Below, piece after piece: positions 15,653 through 24,381 of a DNA stretch of 64,000 nt. The stretch covers positions 1 through 64,000 of the forward strand of contig NZ_JACJQA010000015.1 of NCBI RefSeq assembly GCF_014696355.1, written 5' to 3'. Source of the DNA: Pseudanabaena sp. FACHB-1998 (lineage in GTDB: Bacteria; Cyanobacteriota; Cyanobacteriia; Pseudanabaenales; Pseudanabaenaceae). The position numbers and the translations under genes were made by a program. Below the pieces are notes generated by a model. It was not told where the DNA came from. It ran no database searches and worked only from the letters and a program-made list of their open reading frames with translations. Each line of letters begins with the position of its first letter. The first letter of the stretch is position 1.

Positions 15653-17221
15653 ATGGGATTTGAGGAAATATTTGTTTTTTTTGTGGTTGGCTGTGCAGCC
15701 ATCTATCATCAGCGATCGCCAAGGCTCTCTCCAGATTTATCAAGCGATCGCCTACGCACGATATTTTTGTGGACTTTGGCTGTTGCCATTCCTTGTATAG
15801 CGATCGCAGGGATCACTATTTATAAAGTCAATTTCTCGTTAACTTTTGTGATGATGGGCTTGGTGATAGGTCTATGGATTTATAGCAATTGGCAAAATCC
15901 CACGCCAGCCGATGCCCAAATAAATGAGCAATTCTCTAACCAAATATCCTGTATCCTCAATCCCACAGAAGAACAACAACTCAAAGACTGCTTTCCTCAA
16001 AATATTTATCAATTAAAGTCCCTAGAGTGTCACCCTCACGAAATATATTGTCGGGGCAAACTGCGATCGCAAAACTATAAATATGCCTACGAAACCATTA
16101 GCCAAAATATCCAAAAAACCTTTGACGATCGCTTTGTTTGTACATTGCAAGAAAGCCCTATTGAAAATTTAGGTACAGGTTTTGGCAAGCTCTCCAATCT
16201 TCAAACTGATCAACCTACTACCACTAACTATTGTTTTTATTTGATCCCCATAACCCCTTTTACTTCCTCCCCGATCCGCCCCCATCATTTTATAGGGATA
16301 GCTTCTGTAGTTTTAACGGCTTTCACGGTCATGGTCGCAGGTGCAAATATCCATCGTCTTGAAGACATCCGCTTATTTAACCTAATTCAAGGACTTCCCT
16401 ATTTTTTAGGAATCGCTAGTATTTTTTTAGGACGAGCGATCGCCCAAAATTACATCGCCAAAAAATATGGTTTACCAATTGAAAACCTTAATCGCCCCAT
16501 ATTTTTACCCTGCTTTGGTGGTTTTGGATTAATTGGCAGCCTCAGCCCCAAACTAAATTTTCTACCTCGGCAAAACTCTACTTCCAGTCAAAATCTTTCT
16601 CAGCAAAGACGCATCCTATTTGACTTTGTCTCGTTACCCGCGATCGCAGGTTTAACTATCTCGCTGATTTTAATAATTTTAGGAAATTGGTTTTTAATTC
16701 CCGCAACTCCTTCGGCGATCGCTGATCCCTTGCTTGCTCAGTCAGGACTAGGGCAAAATCTAATGCCAAATCTTCAGAGCTTTAATTTTAGATTTTCAAT
16801 TTTAGCGACCTTAATTCACAATATTTTACAAACTATTACGAACCTCGGTAGAACCGTAACTAGTAATGAAATTCATAGTTTTTCGCCCTTGGCGTTAGCG
16901 GGTTGGTCAGGCTTCGCTCTTAGTGCCTTACAGCTACTGCCCTTTTCTTTTCTCGATGGCGGCTATCTGGCGATCGCGATGTTTGGATATCGTCAAACTA
17001 TTCAAGTGGCCCGTATAGCAAGGCTGGTCATTTTAGCGATCGCCATACTAGCGCAACCTTGGCTACGAATTTATATCCTCCTATTATTCCTCTTGCCCAT
17101 GCCCCAACCCCTTATCTTAAACGAAACGATCGAGCTTGACAAAAAACGAGATCTGGTTGGTATTGCCCTGATGGCGATCGGGTTACTAATCATCTTGCCT
17201 CTACCTAAATCACTGCTATAA
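15653..17221 (+). CDS. Site-2 protease (EGY/M50)-like membrane protein without the HExxH zinc motif
   Basis: This 522-residue polytopic protein has the layout of cyanobacterial and plastid EGY proteases. There are N-terminal membrane segments, a soluble region (about 95-195), and a C-terminal M50-like membrane domain with RPIFLPCFGGFGLIGSLSPKLNFLP, RILFDFVSLPAIAG and LLPFSFLDGGYLAIAMFG. The LDGG aspartate, third zinc ligand in the family, is kept. Where active relatives have HELGH, this protein reads RAIAQ within FLGRAIAQNYIAKKYG, so the two zinc histidines and the catalytic glutamate are gone. It resembles plant EGY3 in being a probable pseudoprotease, perhaps a chaperone or regulator in the thylakoid membrane. 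Confidence 0.75.
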   Translation: MGFEEIFVFFVVGCAAIYHQRSPRLSPDLSSDRLRTIFLWTLAVAIPCIAIAGITIYKVNFSLTFVMMGLVIGLWIYSNWQNPTPADAQINEQFSNQISCILNPTEEQQLKDCFPQNIYQLKSLECHPHEIYCRGKLRSQNYKYAYETISQNIQKTFDDRFVCTLQESPIENLGTGFGKLSNLQTDQPTTTNYCFYLIPITPFTSSPIRPHHFIGIASVVLTAFTVMVAGANIHRLEDIRLFNLIQGLPYFLGIASIFLGRAIAQNYIAKKYGLPIENLNRPIFLPCFGGFGLIGSLSPKLNFLPRQNSTSSQNLSQQRRILFDFVSLPAIAGLTISLILIILGNWFLIPATPSAIADPLLAQSGLGQNLMPNLQSFNFRFSILATLIHNILQTITNLGRTVTSNEIHSFSPLALAGWSGFALSALQLLPFSFLDGGYLAIAMFGYRQTIQVARIARLVILAIAILAQPWLRIYILLLFLLPMPQPLILNETIELDKKRDLVGIALMAIGLLIILPLPKSLL

Positions 17222-17323
17222 AGATTGAGGTGAAACTAAATATAAAACCCCAAAAACTGTGGCGTTCGCTCAGCGTGCGCCACAGTTTTTGGGTCTGGGT
17301 TTTTAATTATGCTCAGCTACTTA
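17219..17323. repeat. Family B MITE-like element, copy 1
   Basis: The 105-bp element has the same length as the copy at 30279 and aligns to it throughout. Its right end is AATTATGCTCAGCTACTTA. The central hairpin pairs CCCCAAAAACTGTGGCG with CGCCACAGTTTTTGGG. Its left boundary coincides with the TAA stop of the site-2-protease-like gene. Confidence 0.7.
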
Positions 17324-17400
17324 CTTATTCACCACCCAAATTATTGAGAAATGCTAGGGTTAGCAGACAATTCTGGATGATTGAGAGTCCACAACAAATC

Positions 17401-17516
17401 TATAGCAAAGCAAGAATTAGCCAGCACAAACCAAAACCCAAAAAGCGAGTGGCGGCGCGAAGCGCCGCCACTCGCTTTTTGGGTTTTATGTCCTAAGCAA
17501 AACTTAAATTGCTATA
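17401..17516. repeat. Family A MITE-like element, copy 1
   Basis: The 116-bp element begins TATAGCAAAG and ends TTGCTATA. The middle is a perfect hairpin with arms AAACCCAAAAAGCGAGTGGC plus GGCGC, closed by GAA (centre GCGAAGC at about 17456). The outer arms are imperfect. The open frame that crosses it (17230-17496) is a repeat shadow. Confidence 0.75.
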
Positions 17517-17646
17517 AAATCGTGATAATTTCTAAATAATTTAAAATTCAACGTGTGAATGTAACTTTGGGATTATTATTAACCTTGGCATTAGGTAGCT
17601 ACGATTTGTTGCTACTGGTAACATCAGTTAAGTCAACAGTAGAGAC

Positions 17647-18303
17647 ATGTTCATCCTGAAGCGCCAAGACGTTGAGATCGTCAACGTCCAAAACCCACAA
17701 AATAAAGATCAACAAATACCGATTTTGCAGTATCAGGGGCAAACATTTCGGTTACTCAACATGTTTGGCGATAATCGAGATGAAGCTTTAGCGCTTTGGC
17801 GTGACTTAACTGATAACAAAGGCAAAGCTTGCGTATTGTTGGAAGAGCCTCAACGTTTTAGCGTTTGGGGTAGAGTCAAACTTGACCAACTGTCCACAGC
17901 ACCTACAGAAAGTTCTTCTGCGGGTACACATCTTGTCCAAGGATGCCTACTCATATTGCAAGCTGTGTACATTGAAATTGAAGATCTCCTTGGTCCTAGG
18001 CAAGCTGGCTCTTTTAAGCAAGACTTGCTCAAGTTTATGCAAAAAAGTCAATTTGCTCAAAGTGAATCCCTCGGCGCTTTGGATGGAGTCTTATCAATTA
18101 ACCCACTCAATAGTATGCAAATTCCCAACTGGGATGAAAGCAAATTACAAATTCTTTTACGTGAACTGCATCGACTTGCCTCTTCCTATTTTGGGAATAC
18201 CAGCTTTGTCGATGCTGCACTTGATGCCCTAAATGATTTACCAGAATCAGGATCAGTTACTGCTTGGCTGAAAAAAGTCCCTTCAGGTAAACTCTGGCAG
18301 TAA
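17647..18303 (+). CDS. Npun_F0813 family protein
   Basis: The 218-residue cytoplasmic protein begins MFILKRQDVEIVNVQNP and contains YQGQTFRLLNMF, LWRDLTDNKGKACVLLEEP and a C-terminal half with LLGPRQAGSFKQDLLKFM. I recall this pattern as the cyanobacterium-restricted Npun_F0813 family, found in nearly all genomes but without known function. There is no signal peptide, membrane segment or catalytic motif. It stands alone, with a leader of about 130 bases after a family A element. Confidence 0.72.
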   Translation: MFILKRQDVEIVNVQNPQNKDQQIPILQYQGQTFRLLNMFGDNRDEALALWRDLTDNKGKACVLLEEPQRFSVWGRVKLDQLSTAPTESSSAGTHLVQGCLLILQAVYIEIEDLLGPRQAGSFKQDLLKFMQKSQFAQSESLGALDGVLSINPLNSMQIPNWDESKLQILLRELHRLASSYFGNTSFVDAALDALNDLPESGSVTAWLKKVPSGKLWQ

Positions 18304-18450
18304 TCATTTAATTATTTGTCCTAAATTCTAAATTTATATTCTGGGTTTATATTCTGGAATTTATTTTTAGGTTCTTAGCTAAATAAAACGCTATATCTTA
18401 TTTTTTAGTTTTAATAGTGCATTTCTTATGGTTGTAGCCAAGGTTCAATA

Positions 18451-19392
18451 ATGAGTAGAGCCAAATCTTCTTCCCCATCAGGGATTTCCACACAATCTAT
18501 TATTTGGGCAGCGATCGGATGGGCAACCTTAGCCTTAATGTTCTATCTTTTCCTTAGCGCCCCCACTGATGGACCTCATATCATCAAGCCTGAAGAATGC
18601 AATAAGGCGGTGAAAGACTTTGTCGCTCGCCCCAACTGGTATCGCTATGGAACCTATATTTTTCAGACGGTAGCGATCGCCTTCTCAGGAATCCTATGCT
18701 TGCGTAACTGGCGTAGCTCAAAAATTATTAGTGGACGCAATGTCTGGCTAGGCTTAGGGATCGGCATTATTTCTTGGGGTATAGGAAACTTGATATTTGG
18801 ATATCTAGATTTCCAATATCAAAGCGGGCTAATCACTGGTGGAGCTAAAGGAGCCAAAGATCTTGTCAATACCTTCCCATCGATCGCCGATATTTTCTTT
18901 ACGGCAACCTATGTATTTTTGTCGTGGGGGATGGCGATGTCTGTCATCGGCAAGCGGCTAAATCTTTATCCTAAGCAGTGGGGAATTGTTGGAGCGGTAG
19001 GCTTAGGCGGCATTATTCTGGCAGCCTATGTCACCTTTGGCGCAGGTGGTGGTTTTACCCTAGACACAGGCAAAATCCTCAACATTGTTTATGCTTTAGG
19101 GGATATTTGGTTGCTAATCGTTGCCACGATTCTATTACTTGCCTTTTGGGGCGGAAAGGCGGCTCAGTCTTGGCGGTTGCTTGGTAGTGCGGGTATTTCG
19201 ATGTTTATTAGTGACCTGTGGTTTAACTACAGCATTAACATCGGTGTAAATAAAATTTGTGAAGGTAAGCAATATCAAAGTGGTGAGCCTGCGGAGTTCT
19301 TCTGGATTCTTGCCTTTATTCTTTGGGGTATGGCCGCAGCCTTAGAGTTTGATTTATCTTCGCGCCCCTCAACGAGAGGTCGTCGCAGCTAA
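18451..19392 (+). CDS. Polytopic membrane protein of unknown function
   Basis: The 313-residue protein has about eight membrane segments, beginning at residue 16 (SIIWAAIGWATLALMFYLF). The following periplasmic loop contains one cysteine and the NWYRYG motif. The pattern of paired helices and the SIADIFFTATYVFLSWGMAM stretch recall membrane sensor modules found in front of GGDEF and histidine kinase domains, but no output domain is present here. Function is unknown. The last two codons and the stop are contained in the left arm of the following palindrome. Confidence 0.65.
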   Translation: MSRAKSSSPSGISTQSIIWAAIGWATLALMFYLFLSAPTDGPHIIKPEECNKAVKDFVARPNWYRYGTYIFQTVAIAFSGILCLRNWRSSKIISGRNVWLGLGIGIISWGIGNLIFGYLDFQYQSGLITGGAKGAKDLVNTFPSIADIFFTATYVFLSWGMAMSVIGKRLNLYPKQWGIVGAVGLGGIILAAYVTFGAGGGFTLDTGKILNIVYALGDIWLLIVATILLLAFWGGKAAQSWRLLGSAGISMFISDLWFNYSINIGVNKICEGKQYQSGEPAEFFWILAFILWGMAAALEFDLSSRPSTRGRRS

Positions 19393-19435
19393 AAGAAAAA
19401 AGCCTCGCAAAGCGAGGCTTTTTTCTTTTAGCTGC
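19385..19435. terminator. Palindromic terminator that includes the end of the membrane-protein gene
   Basis: Exact 24-base arms (19385-19408 and 19412-19435) close on GCAAAGC. The left arm includes the AGC and TAA codons ending the membrane-protein gene. It also lies at the 3' end of the convergent sugar transferase and can serve both. Confidence 0.85.
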
Positions 19436-19450
19436 TTGCCCGTTCAAGAA

Positions 19451-20143
19451 TTAGTAAGCGCCATTGCCCTTGGGAAAAATAACTACCAAAATAGTTCTTA
19501 AAATCAGTTTTATATCTAGTGCCAAACTCATACGGCGAACGTAACTAGCATCAATTTGGATGCGCTTAGAATAGGGGATATCATTTCTTCCCGACACTTG
19601 CCAAAGCCCTGCGATGCCCGGACGGACGCTCAGTACCTTGTCGATCGCTGACCCATATTTGCTTAGCTCAGCACGCACTAAAGGTCGAGGACCAACCACA
19701 CTCATATCCCCAACCAGCACATTCCAAAATTGGGGAAGTTCATCTAAACTCGTCATTCGCAAAATTTTACCAATCTTGGTAATGCGGGGATCATGTTTGA
19801 GTTTAAAAGATGCCTCATACTCGGCGCGACTGATGGGACAGGAGTTGAGATATTCCTCAAGAACTTGATCAGCTCCGTTAATCATTGTCCTGAATTTAAT
19901 GCAGCTAAACTCTTGACCATGCAAACCAATGCGGGGATGAATATATAAAACAGAACCACGAGAACTAATGAAAACTAAAATTGCTATCAATAAATACAGC
20001 GGCGAAAAAACAGTTAAAACAATCGATGCAAATGCAATATCAAAGCTTCTTTTTCCCCACGTTGCATAATGATCTGTACGATTTACAGTTGCTCTCCTTG
20101 CAATAAGGCTAGTCTGACTATTTTCTTTGCTTCTAGTAATCAT
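19451..20143 (-). CDS. Exopolysaccharide-type sugar transferase (polyprenyl-phosphate glycosyl-1-phosphate transferase)
   Basis: This bacterial sugar transferase starts a glycan by moving a sugar phosphate onto undecaprenyl phosphate. After a single membrane helix (around FDIAFASIVLTVFSPLYLLIA) come FSCIKFRTM, RITKIGKILRMTSLDELPQ, the DMSVVGPRP motif and RPGIAGLWQVSGRN, all catalytic hallmarks. It is the short form with only one clear helix, not the five-helix WbaP form. I prefer the ATG at 20143. A GTG at 20164 would add seven residues. No other glycan genes are adjacent, so the polymer cannot be named. Confidence 0.9.
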   Translation of the reverse strand: MITRSKENSQTSLIARRATVNRTDHYATWGKRSFDIAFASIVLTVFSPLYLLIAILVFISSRGSVLYIHPRIGLHGQEFSCIKFRTMINGADQVLEEYLNSCPISRAEYEASFKLKHDPRITKIGKILRMTSLDELPQFWNVLVGDMSVVGPRPLVRAELSKYGSAIDKVLSVRPGIAGLWQVSGRNDIPYSKRIQIDASYVRRMSLALDIKLILRTILVVIFPKGNGAY

Positions 20144-20184
20144 CAAATCTCTACACCACACCACATAGTTGAACTAATCATACA

Positions 20185-21168
20185 ATGCCTGTCTACTTTT
20201 ATTGGGGCGATGACGACTACCAAATTGCTCAAGCCGTCAAAAAGTTAATTGAGACAAATGTCGATCCCCTGTGGCGTGATTTTAACTATGTGAAAATCAA
20301 TGCAACGGGAGATCTTGAAGTAATGGATGGTCTCAACCAAGCTGTAACTTCTCCCTTTGGGATGGGTAATCGTTTAACTTGGTTGGCTGATACGGCGATC
20401 GCTCAACGATGTTCAGAGCCATTACTAGCAGAGCTAGAGAGAACTTTTAATTGTTTACCTCCTAATTCCTACATCTTGTTTACTGCATCTAATAAACCAG
20501 ACGGCAGAGCCAAATCTACCAAGTTATTACAGAAGCATTCCCAGATATTGGAGTTTTCTTTAATACCTCCTTGGAAAACTGATGCGATCGCCCAAATTGT
20601 AAAACAGTCAGCCGCAGAGATTGGGTTGAATTTATCTACAGATGGAATTGATTTATTAGTTGATGCAATTGGTAATGATACTCGCCGTTTAAATATGGAA
20701 CTGCAAAAATTGCAACTATCTCACTATGGAAATAAGAAACCTTTGACGGCAAAGGAAATTTCTCCTCTTGTCCAAGCTTCGGCTCATAATAGTTTGCAAT
20801 TAGCCAGCGCAATTCGTTCAGCAAATGTCAGTCAAGCCCTTTCTCTGGTGTCTGAGTTATTAAGAAACAATGAGGTGGGCTTACGCATTTGTGCAACTTT
20901 AGTGGGACAGTTTCGCACATGGCTCTGGATTAAGCTCATGCAAGAATCAGGGGAACGCGATGATAAGGCGATCGCCGAGGCTGCCGAAGTTGGTAATCCT
21001 AAGCGAGTTTATTTTTTAAAGCAAGAGGTGCAGGGTTTAAATAGTCAAAAGTTAATGCGATCGCTCAGTATTTTGTTAGGGCTAGAAGCCGATCTCAAAC
21101 ATGGCAAAGATGAAACCGCAACCTTACAAACTGCGATCATTGAGTTATGTCAAGCAATGGCAAAATAG
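20185..21168 (+). CDS. holA: DNA polymerase III subunit delta
   Basis: The delta subunit is the wrench of the clamp loader that opens the beta sliding clamp. The 327-residue protein starts MPVYFYWGDDDYQIAQAVKKL, the usual cyanobacterial HolA opening. It continues through an AAA-like region with NRLTWLADTAI and DGRAKSTKLLQKH to the C-terminal collar helices (LRNNEVGLRICATLVGQFRTWLWIK and LLGLEADLKHG). Like all delta proteins it lacks a functional P-loop. It is divergent from the sugar transferase with about 40 bases between the starts, so the two share an upstream region. Confidence 0.92.
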   Translation: MPVYFYWGDDDYQIAQAVKKLIETNVDPLWRDFNYVKINATGDLEVMDGLNQAVTSPFGMGNRLTWLADTAIAQRCSEPLLAELERTFNCLPPNSYILFTASNKPDGRAKSTKLLQKHSQILEFSLIPPWKTDAIAQIVKQSAAEIGLNLSTDGIDLLVDAIGNDTRRLNMELQKLQLSHYGNKKPLTAKEISPLVQASAHNSLQLASAIRSANVSQALSLVSELLRNNEVGLRICATLVGQFRTWLWIKLMQESGERDDKAIAEAAEVGNPKRVYFLKQEVQGLNSQKLMRSLSILLGLEADLKHGKDETATLQTAIIELCQAMAK

Positions 21169-21177
21169 CTGTAGCGT

Positions 21178-21230
21178 AAAACCCAATAGAGAGTTGTGGC
21201 ACAAAGCGCCACAACTCTCTATTGGGTTTT
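21178..21230 (+). terminator. holA terminator palindrome
   Basis: Arms of 23 bases (21178-21200 and 21208-21230) are exact complements around ACAAAGC, with a terminal TTTTG on the right side. It lies ten bases after the holA stop. Confidence 0.8.
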
Positions 21231-21279
21231 GACAGCATAATCGCTGCTACCATGAGAACTAGATCATTTACTTAGAAAT

Positions 21280-22410
21280 ATGTCCGAAACTTCCGCAACG
21301 GTAACCGTTGCCCTCAATAGTGATAATCAACCCAATCGCAGTTATGACATAGCGATCGCCTCCCATAGCCTCAAGGACTTAGGCTCTAAATTAGTCGAAA
21401 TCGGCTTAGGCAAAAAAAGCAAAAAAGCATTAATCGTCTCCAATCCTGTCATTTACAAGCATTACGGCGATACTGTCCAGACCTCCCTGAGTAATGCAGG
21501 TTTTGATGTTGCCCATTTGATCCTCCCCGCAGGCGAACGCTTTAAAACTGCCAATTCCCTACAAAAAATCTATGATGATGCTCTGGAGCATCGCTTAGAA
21601 CGCTCATCGGTAATTATTGCCCTCGGTGGCGGCGTAATTGGCGATATGTCTGGCTATGCCGCCGCAACTTGGCTACGGGGCATTGATCTAGTGCAAGTAC
21701 CGACAACATTACTGGCGATGGTGGACTCGGCGATCGGCGGTAAAACGGGGATCAACCACCCACAGGGAAAAAATCTCATTGGTGCTTTCTATCAGCCCCG
21801 TCTAGTTTGGATTGATCCCGCAGTTCTCAAGACGCTCCCAGCCCGTGAGTTTCGCTCGGCAATGGCGGAGGTAATTAAGTACGGCGTAATATGGGATCGC
21901 GAATTATTTGATTTATTAGCAAAGTGCGATCGCCTCGATCAATTGCGCTATATTTCCGATGAGCTTTTGCAAACCATTCTGTATCGTTGTGCTAAAGCCA
22001 AAGCCGAAGTGGTCTCTAAGGATGAGAAAGAAGGAAATCTGCGCGCCATTCTTAACTATGGTCACACCGTAGGTCATTCGATCGAATCAGTCACCAACTA
22101 TCGCATCTATAATCATGGTGAGGCAGTTGGCTTAGGCATGATCATTGCTGGGGCGATCGCTGTAGATCTAGGGCTATGGTCTGCCGAAGAGCAAGCTCAA
22201 CAGATTTCCCTAATTACCAAAACTCGTTTACCCCAAACTCTGCCAACGGATATCGATCAAGATGCCATCGTCGAGTCTCTCTCTACTGATAAAAAAGTAG
22301 AAGCGGGAAAAGTCAGATTCATTTTGCCTACAGCGATCGGCAATGTGACCTTAAGCGATCGGGTCACAGGCGATCTCGTTAAACAAAATTTACGTCAACT
22401 TTTAGCGTAA
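21280..22410 (+). CDS. aroB: 3-dehydroquinate synthase
   Basis: AroB cyclises DAHP to 3-dehydroquinate, the second step of the shikimate pathway, using NAD and a divalent metal. The 376-residue protein has the NAD-binding [18 protein letters not shown], the [19 protein letters not shown] stretch, and the metal ligands in [22 protein letters not shown] and [10 protein letters not shown]. Length and motifs are complete. It is a single gene with its own ATG and lies upstream of infC, separated by a promoter. Confidence 0.96.
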   Translation: MSETSATVTVALNSDNQPNRSYDIAIASHSLKDLGSKLVEIGLGKKSKKALIVSNPVIYKHYGDTVQTSLSNAGFDVAHLILPAGERFKTANSLQKIYDDALEHRLERSSVIIALGGGVIGDMSGYAAATWLRGIDLVQVPTTLLAMVDSAIGGKTGINHPQGKNLIGAFYQPRLVWIDPAVLKTLPAREFRSAMAEVIKYGVIWDRELFDLLAKCDRLDQLRYISDELLQTILYRCAKAKAEVVSKDEKEGNLRAILNYGHTVGHSIESVTNYRIYNHGEAVGLGMIIAGAIAVDLGLWSAEEQAQQISLITKTRLPQTLPTDIDQDAIVESLSTDKKVEAGKVRFILPTAIGNVTLSDRVTGDLVKQNLRQLLA

Positions 22411-22414
22411 TCAC

Positions 22415-22443
22415 TTGACACAATTAAGGCTAGTTCGTACTAT
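22415..22443 (+). promoter_or_regulatory. Predicted housekeeping promoter for infC
   Basis: A consensus -35 box TTGACA (22415-22420) is followed after 17 bases by TACTAT (22438-22443). TATACT three bases further on is an alternative -10 at a longer spacing. This would give a leader of about 155 bases before infC. Confidence 0.5.
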
Positions 22444-22605
22444 ACTTAAACGTTTATGTCAAGAAAAAATATTGCTAAGCTTAAACATTTCAGAGACTAA
22501 GGTTAAATCTAACTTTAATTTTTAAGTTTTGGTTTAGTTAAGCTATACATTTGTAAACCATTAGTAATCCACCCATACCCAAAGAGTCTAGACAACAGAG
22601 ATTTC

Positions 22606-23130
22606 ATGACTAAAAAGCCAATTAAAGACCTCCCCCAAATCAACGAACGCATCAGATATCCCAAAATTCGAGTAATTGATATGGAGGGGGAGCAACTCGG
22701 CATCCTGACCCCAAAAGAAGCCTTGAAGATGGCTGAAGAAAAAGAGCTAGACCTAGTTTTGGTCAGCGACAAAGCCGATCCTCCTGTTTGTCGGATCATG
22801 GATTATGGCAAATTTAAGTTTGAGCAAGAAAAGAAGGCAAGGGAAGCTCGGAAAAAGCAACATACTTCTGATGTCAAAGAAGTAAAGATGCGCTACAAGA
22901 TCGAAGAGCATGATTACAAAGTAAGAATTAATCATGCGGAACGCTTCTTGAAAGAAGGTGACAAGGTAAAAGCGACTGTGATGTTTCGTGGTCGAGAAAT
23001 TCAACACGTTGACCTTGCGGAAGTTCTACTTAACCGCATGGCAAGCGATCTGGAAGCGGTGGCTGAGATTCAGCAATATCCCAAACGAGAAGGTCGTAAC
23101 ATCACCATGTTAATGGCTCCCAAGAAATAA
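22606..23130 (+). CDS. infC: Translation initiation factor IF-3
   Basis: IF-3 binds the 30S subunit and checks the start codon and initiator tRNA. The 174-residue protein shows both halves. The N-terminal domain includes [22 protein letters not shown] and [18 protein letters not shown], and the lysine-rich linker and C-terminal domain include [39 protein letters not shown] and the MLMAPK end. The start is ATG at 22606. The usual partners rpmI and rplT do not follow, so infC is a single gene here. The long leader leaves room for control at the RNA level. Confidence 0.97.
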   Translation: MTKKPIKDLPQINERIRYPKIRVIDMEGEQLGILTPKEALKMAEEKELDLVLVSDKADPPVCRIMDYGKFKFEQEKKAREARKKQHTSDVKEVKMRYKIEEHDYKVRINHAERFLKEGDKVKATVMFRGREIQHVDLAEVLLNRMASDLEAVAEIQQYPKREGRNITMLMAPKK

Positions 23131-23140
23131 AAAACAAAAA

Positions 23141-23173
23141 ATAAAAAGAGGTCGTTTTGCGACCTCTTTTTAT
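23141..23173 (+). terminator. infC terminator
   Basis: Arms ATAAAAAGAGGTCG and CGACCTCTTTTTAT (23141-23154 and 23160-23173) enclose a short TTTTG loop, directly after the infC stop. Confidence 0.82.
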
Positions 23174-23176
23174 TAG

Positions 23177-23211
23177 TAAAGAGTTGGTGAGCAAAGCTCA
23201 CCAACTCTTTA
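23177..23211. terminator. Second hairpin, serving the convergent lipoprotein gene
   Basis: Arms of 16 bases (23177-23192 and 23196-23211) close on GCAAAGC. It lies seven bases from the stop of the lipoprotein gene on the - strand. Confidence 0.75.
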
Positions 23212-23217
23212 TTGTGT

Positions 23218-24057
23218 TTACCTGGCTGGAGTTAGAGGTGGAATTGTCAAACTCGGTGTAGATGGGGGAGTTGGAGTGGTTGCTGATTGGGGATTATTGG
23301 TTTCGGCAACGACACTAGCGCCTACGGGTCTTAATATTTCCACACCATTTTGCTGTAACACTACGATTGGTGGCTCCGCATTTGTATCAATGCGTTTGAC
23401 CAATACTTTTCCATTAGAAATTAGCTGCCCAGCCTTTACATAGCGCGCGGATGGCTCCTCAGCAGCACTAATAATTGCATAGACAGTGCCTGATAGCTCA
23501 ATCGTACCTGTAACCTTTGCGCCTTCAGCCAGCTTTGTATCAGGTGGTACAACAATTGCTTTGATATTGGAAGTCCTAACCACGATCGCAGGTCTTAGGT
23601 TAGGTTGCACTTTGGGCTTAGCCAAAAGAGTTTCCAATTTGGGAACTGGATTAATAATTGTGCTGGTAAAAGGATCGCGAGACTGTTTAGAATCAGCGCC
23701 AATTTTTTTCTCTAATTCTTGTACCCTAGCTTGCTTATCAGTTGTGGCTATAAGTTCCTGTGTTTTTTGTCCAGCTACAAAGGGAGTCTTAAAGCCTTCC
23801 TGTACAGGAGTTGCCGCCGCCTTAGGTGCTGTATTAGTGGTGGTTCCTTCAGCAATAGTGGGCAGTGGTTTGCCTTCTTCTGCCAACTTTCTCATTGCTT
23901 CGCAGTCAGTACCTGGAGCAAATTTACCTGTCTTAGTAACACCCTGTCTGATTTCGCGTGGTGTGCTGATCGTACATTCGGTTGGTGTACCCTCACCACA
24001 AGCACTAAGGATGGTAGTAATGCTAAGAATCACGCCAGCTAGGTAATAGATACGCAT
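23218..24057 (-). CDS. Secreted lipoprotein of unknown function
   Basis: The 279-residue protein starts with a signal peptide ending in the lipobox LSAC followed by Gly (residues about 17-20), so it should be lipid-anchored after cleavage. The mature protein has a conserved-looking N-terminal part with a second cysteine pair (ECTISTPREIRQG, DCEAMRKLAEEG), a coiled-coil-like helix near 110 and a small beta domain near 170-250 (GTVYAIISAAEEPSARYVKAGQLI). The C-terminus is proline/threonine-rich (TTPTPPSTPS). The beta part with its GQLISNGKVLVKRI block resembles hypothetical cyanobacterial proteins. No function is assigned. Confidence 0.7.
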   Translation of the reverse strand: MRIYYLAGVILSITTILSACGEGTPTECTISTPREIRQGVTKTGKFAPGTDCEAMRKLAEEGKPLPTIAEGTTTNTAPKAAATPVQEGFKTPFVAGQKTQELIATTDKQARVQELEKKIGADSKQSRDPFTSTIINPVPKLETLLAKPKVQPNLRPAIVVRTSNIKAIVVPPDTKLAEGAKVTGTIELSGTVYAIISAAEEPSARYVKAGQLISNGKVLVKRIDTNAEPPIVVLQQNGVEILRPVGASVVAETNNPQSATTPTPPSTPSLTIPPLTPAR

Positions 24058-24194
24058 AAAAAGTTCCTCTGCTGCCTACTAGATTTTCGGTACAGCGTCA
24101 TCCGAATTTTGTCGATTTTGACTGCAAGATAGTAAAGCATTATGGTAATTTTGGCAATCATTAACAAGAGATAACATTAACTGTCACCAAGTAT

Positions 24195-24241
24195 TTAGGG
24201 AGGCAAGTGGCGGCGCATCGCGCCGCCACTTGCCTCCCTAA
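24195..24241. repeat. Perfect GC-core palindrome
   Basis: Arms of 21 bases (24195-24215 and 24221-24241) have the GGCGGCGC-ATC-GCGCCGCC core. It is about 140 bases upstream of the lipoprotein start, not at a gene end, so it looks like a mobile copy and not a terminator. Confidence 0.75.
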
Positions 24242-24245
24242 TATC

Positions 24246-24279
24246 AATTCACGAAAATGTGACCACACTTTTGGGAATT
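24246..24279. repeat. Family C small palindrome, copy 1
   Basis: AATTCACGAAAATGTG pairs imperfectly with ACACTTTTGGGAATT. It aligns with the perfect version at 32676-32709, including the preceding TA-TCAA/TACCAA and the following AAAAAACC/AAAACC. Confidence 0.55.
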
Positions 24280-24305
24280 AAAAAAACCATCCTGCAAGGA
24301 TTTTA

Positions 24306-24338
24306 AAAGCACAAAATGGCGGAGACATTTTGTGCTTT
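24306..24338. repeat. 13-base inverted repeat upstream of the DUF2301 gene
   Basis: AAAGCACAAAATG (24306-24318) and CATTTTGTGCTTT (24326-24338) are exact complements. It lies 45 bases upstream of the DUF2301 start and could be an operator or a leader hairpin. Confidence 0.5.
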
Positions 24339-24381
24339 GGTATAATACAAACGGCGACAGCTATACTTTTAGGGATAGCCA

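Noticed and set aside
17230-17496. 88-codon open frame on the + strand
   Set aside because: It covers one family B and one family A element and has no other sense.
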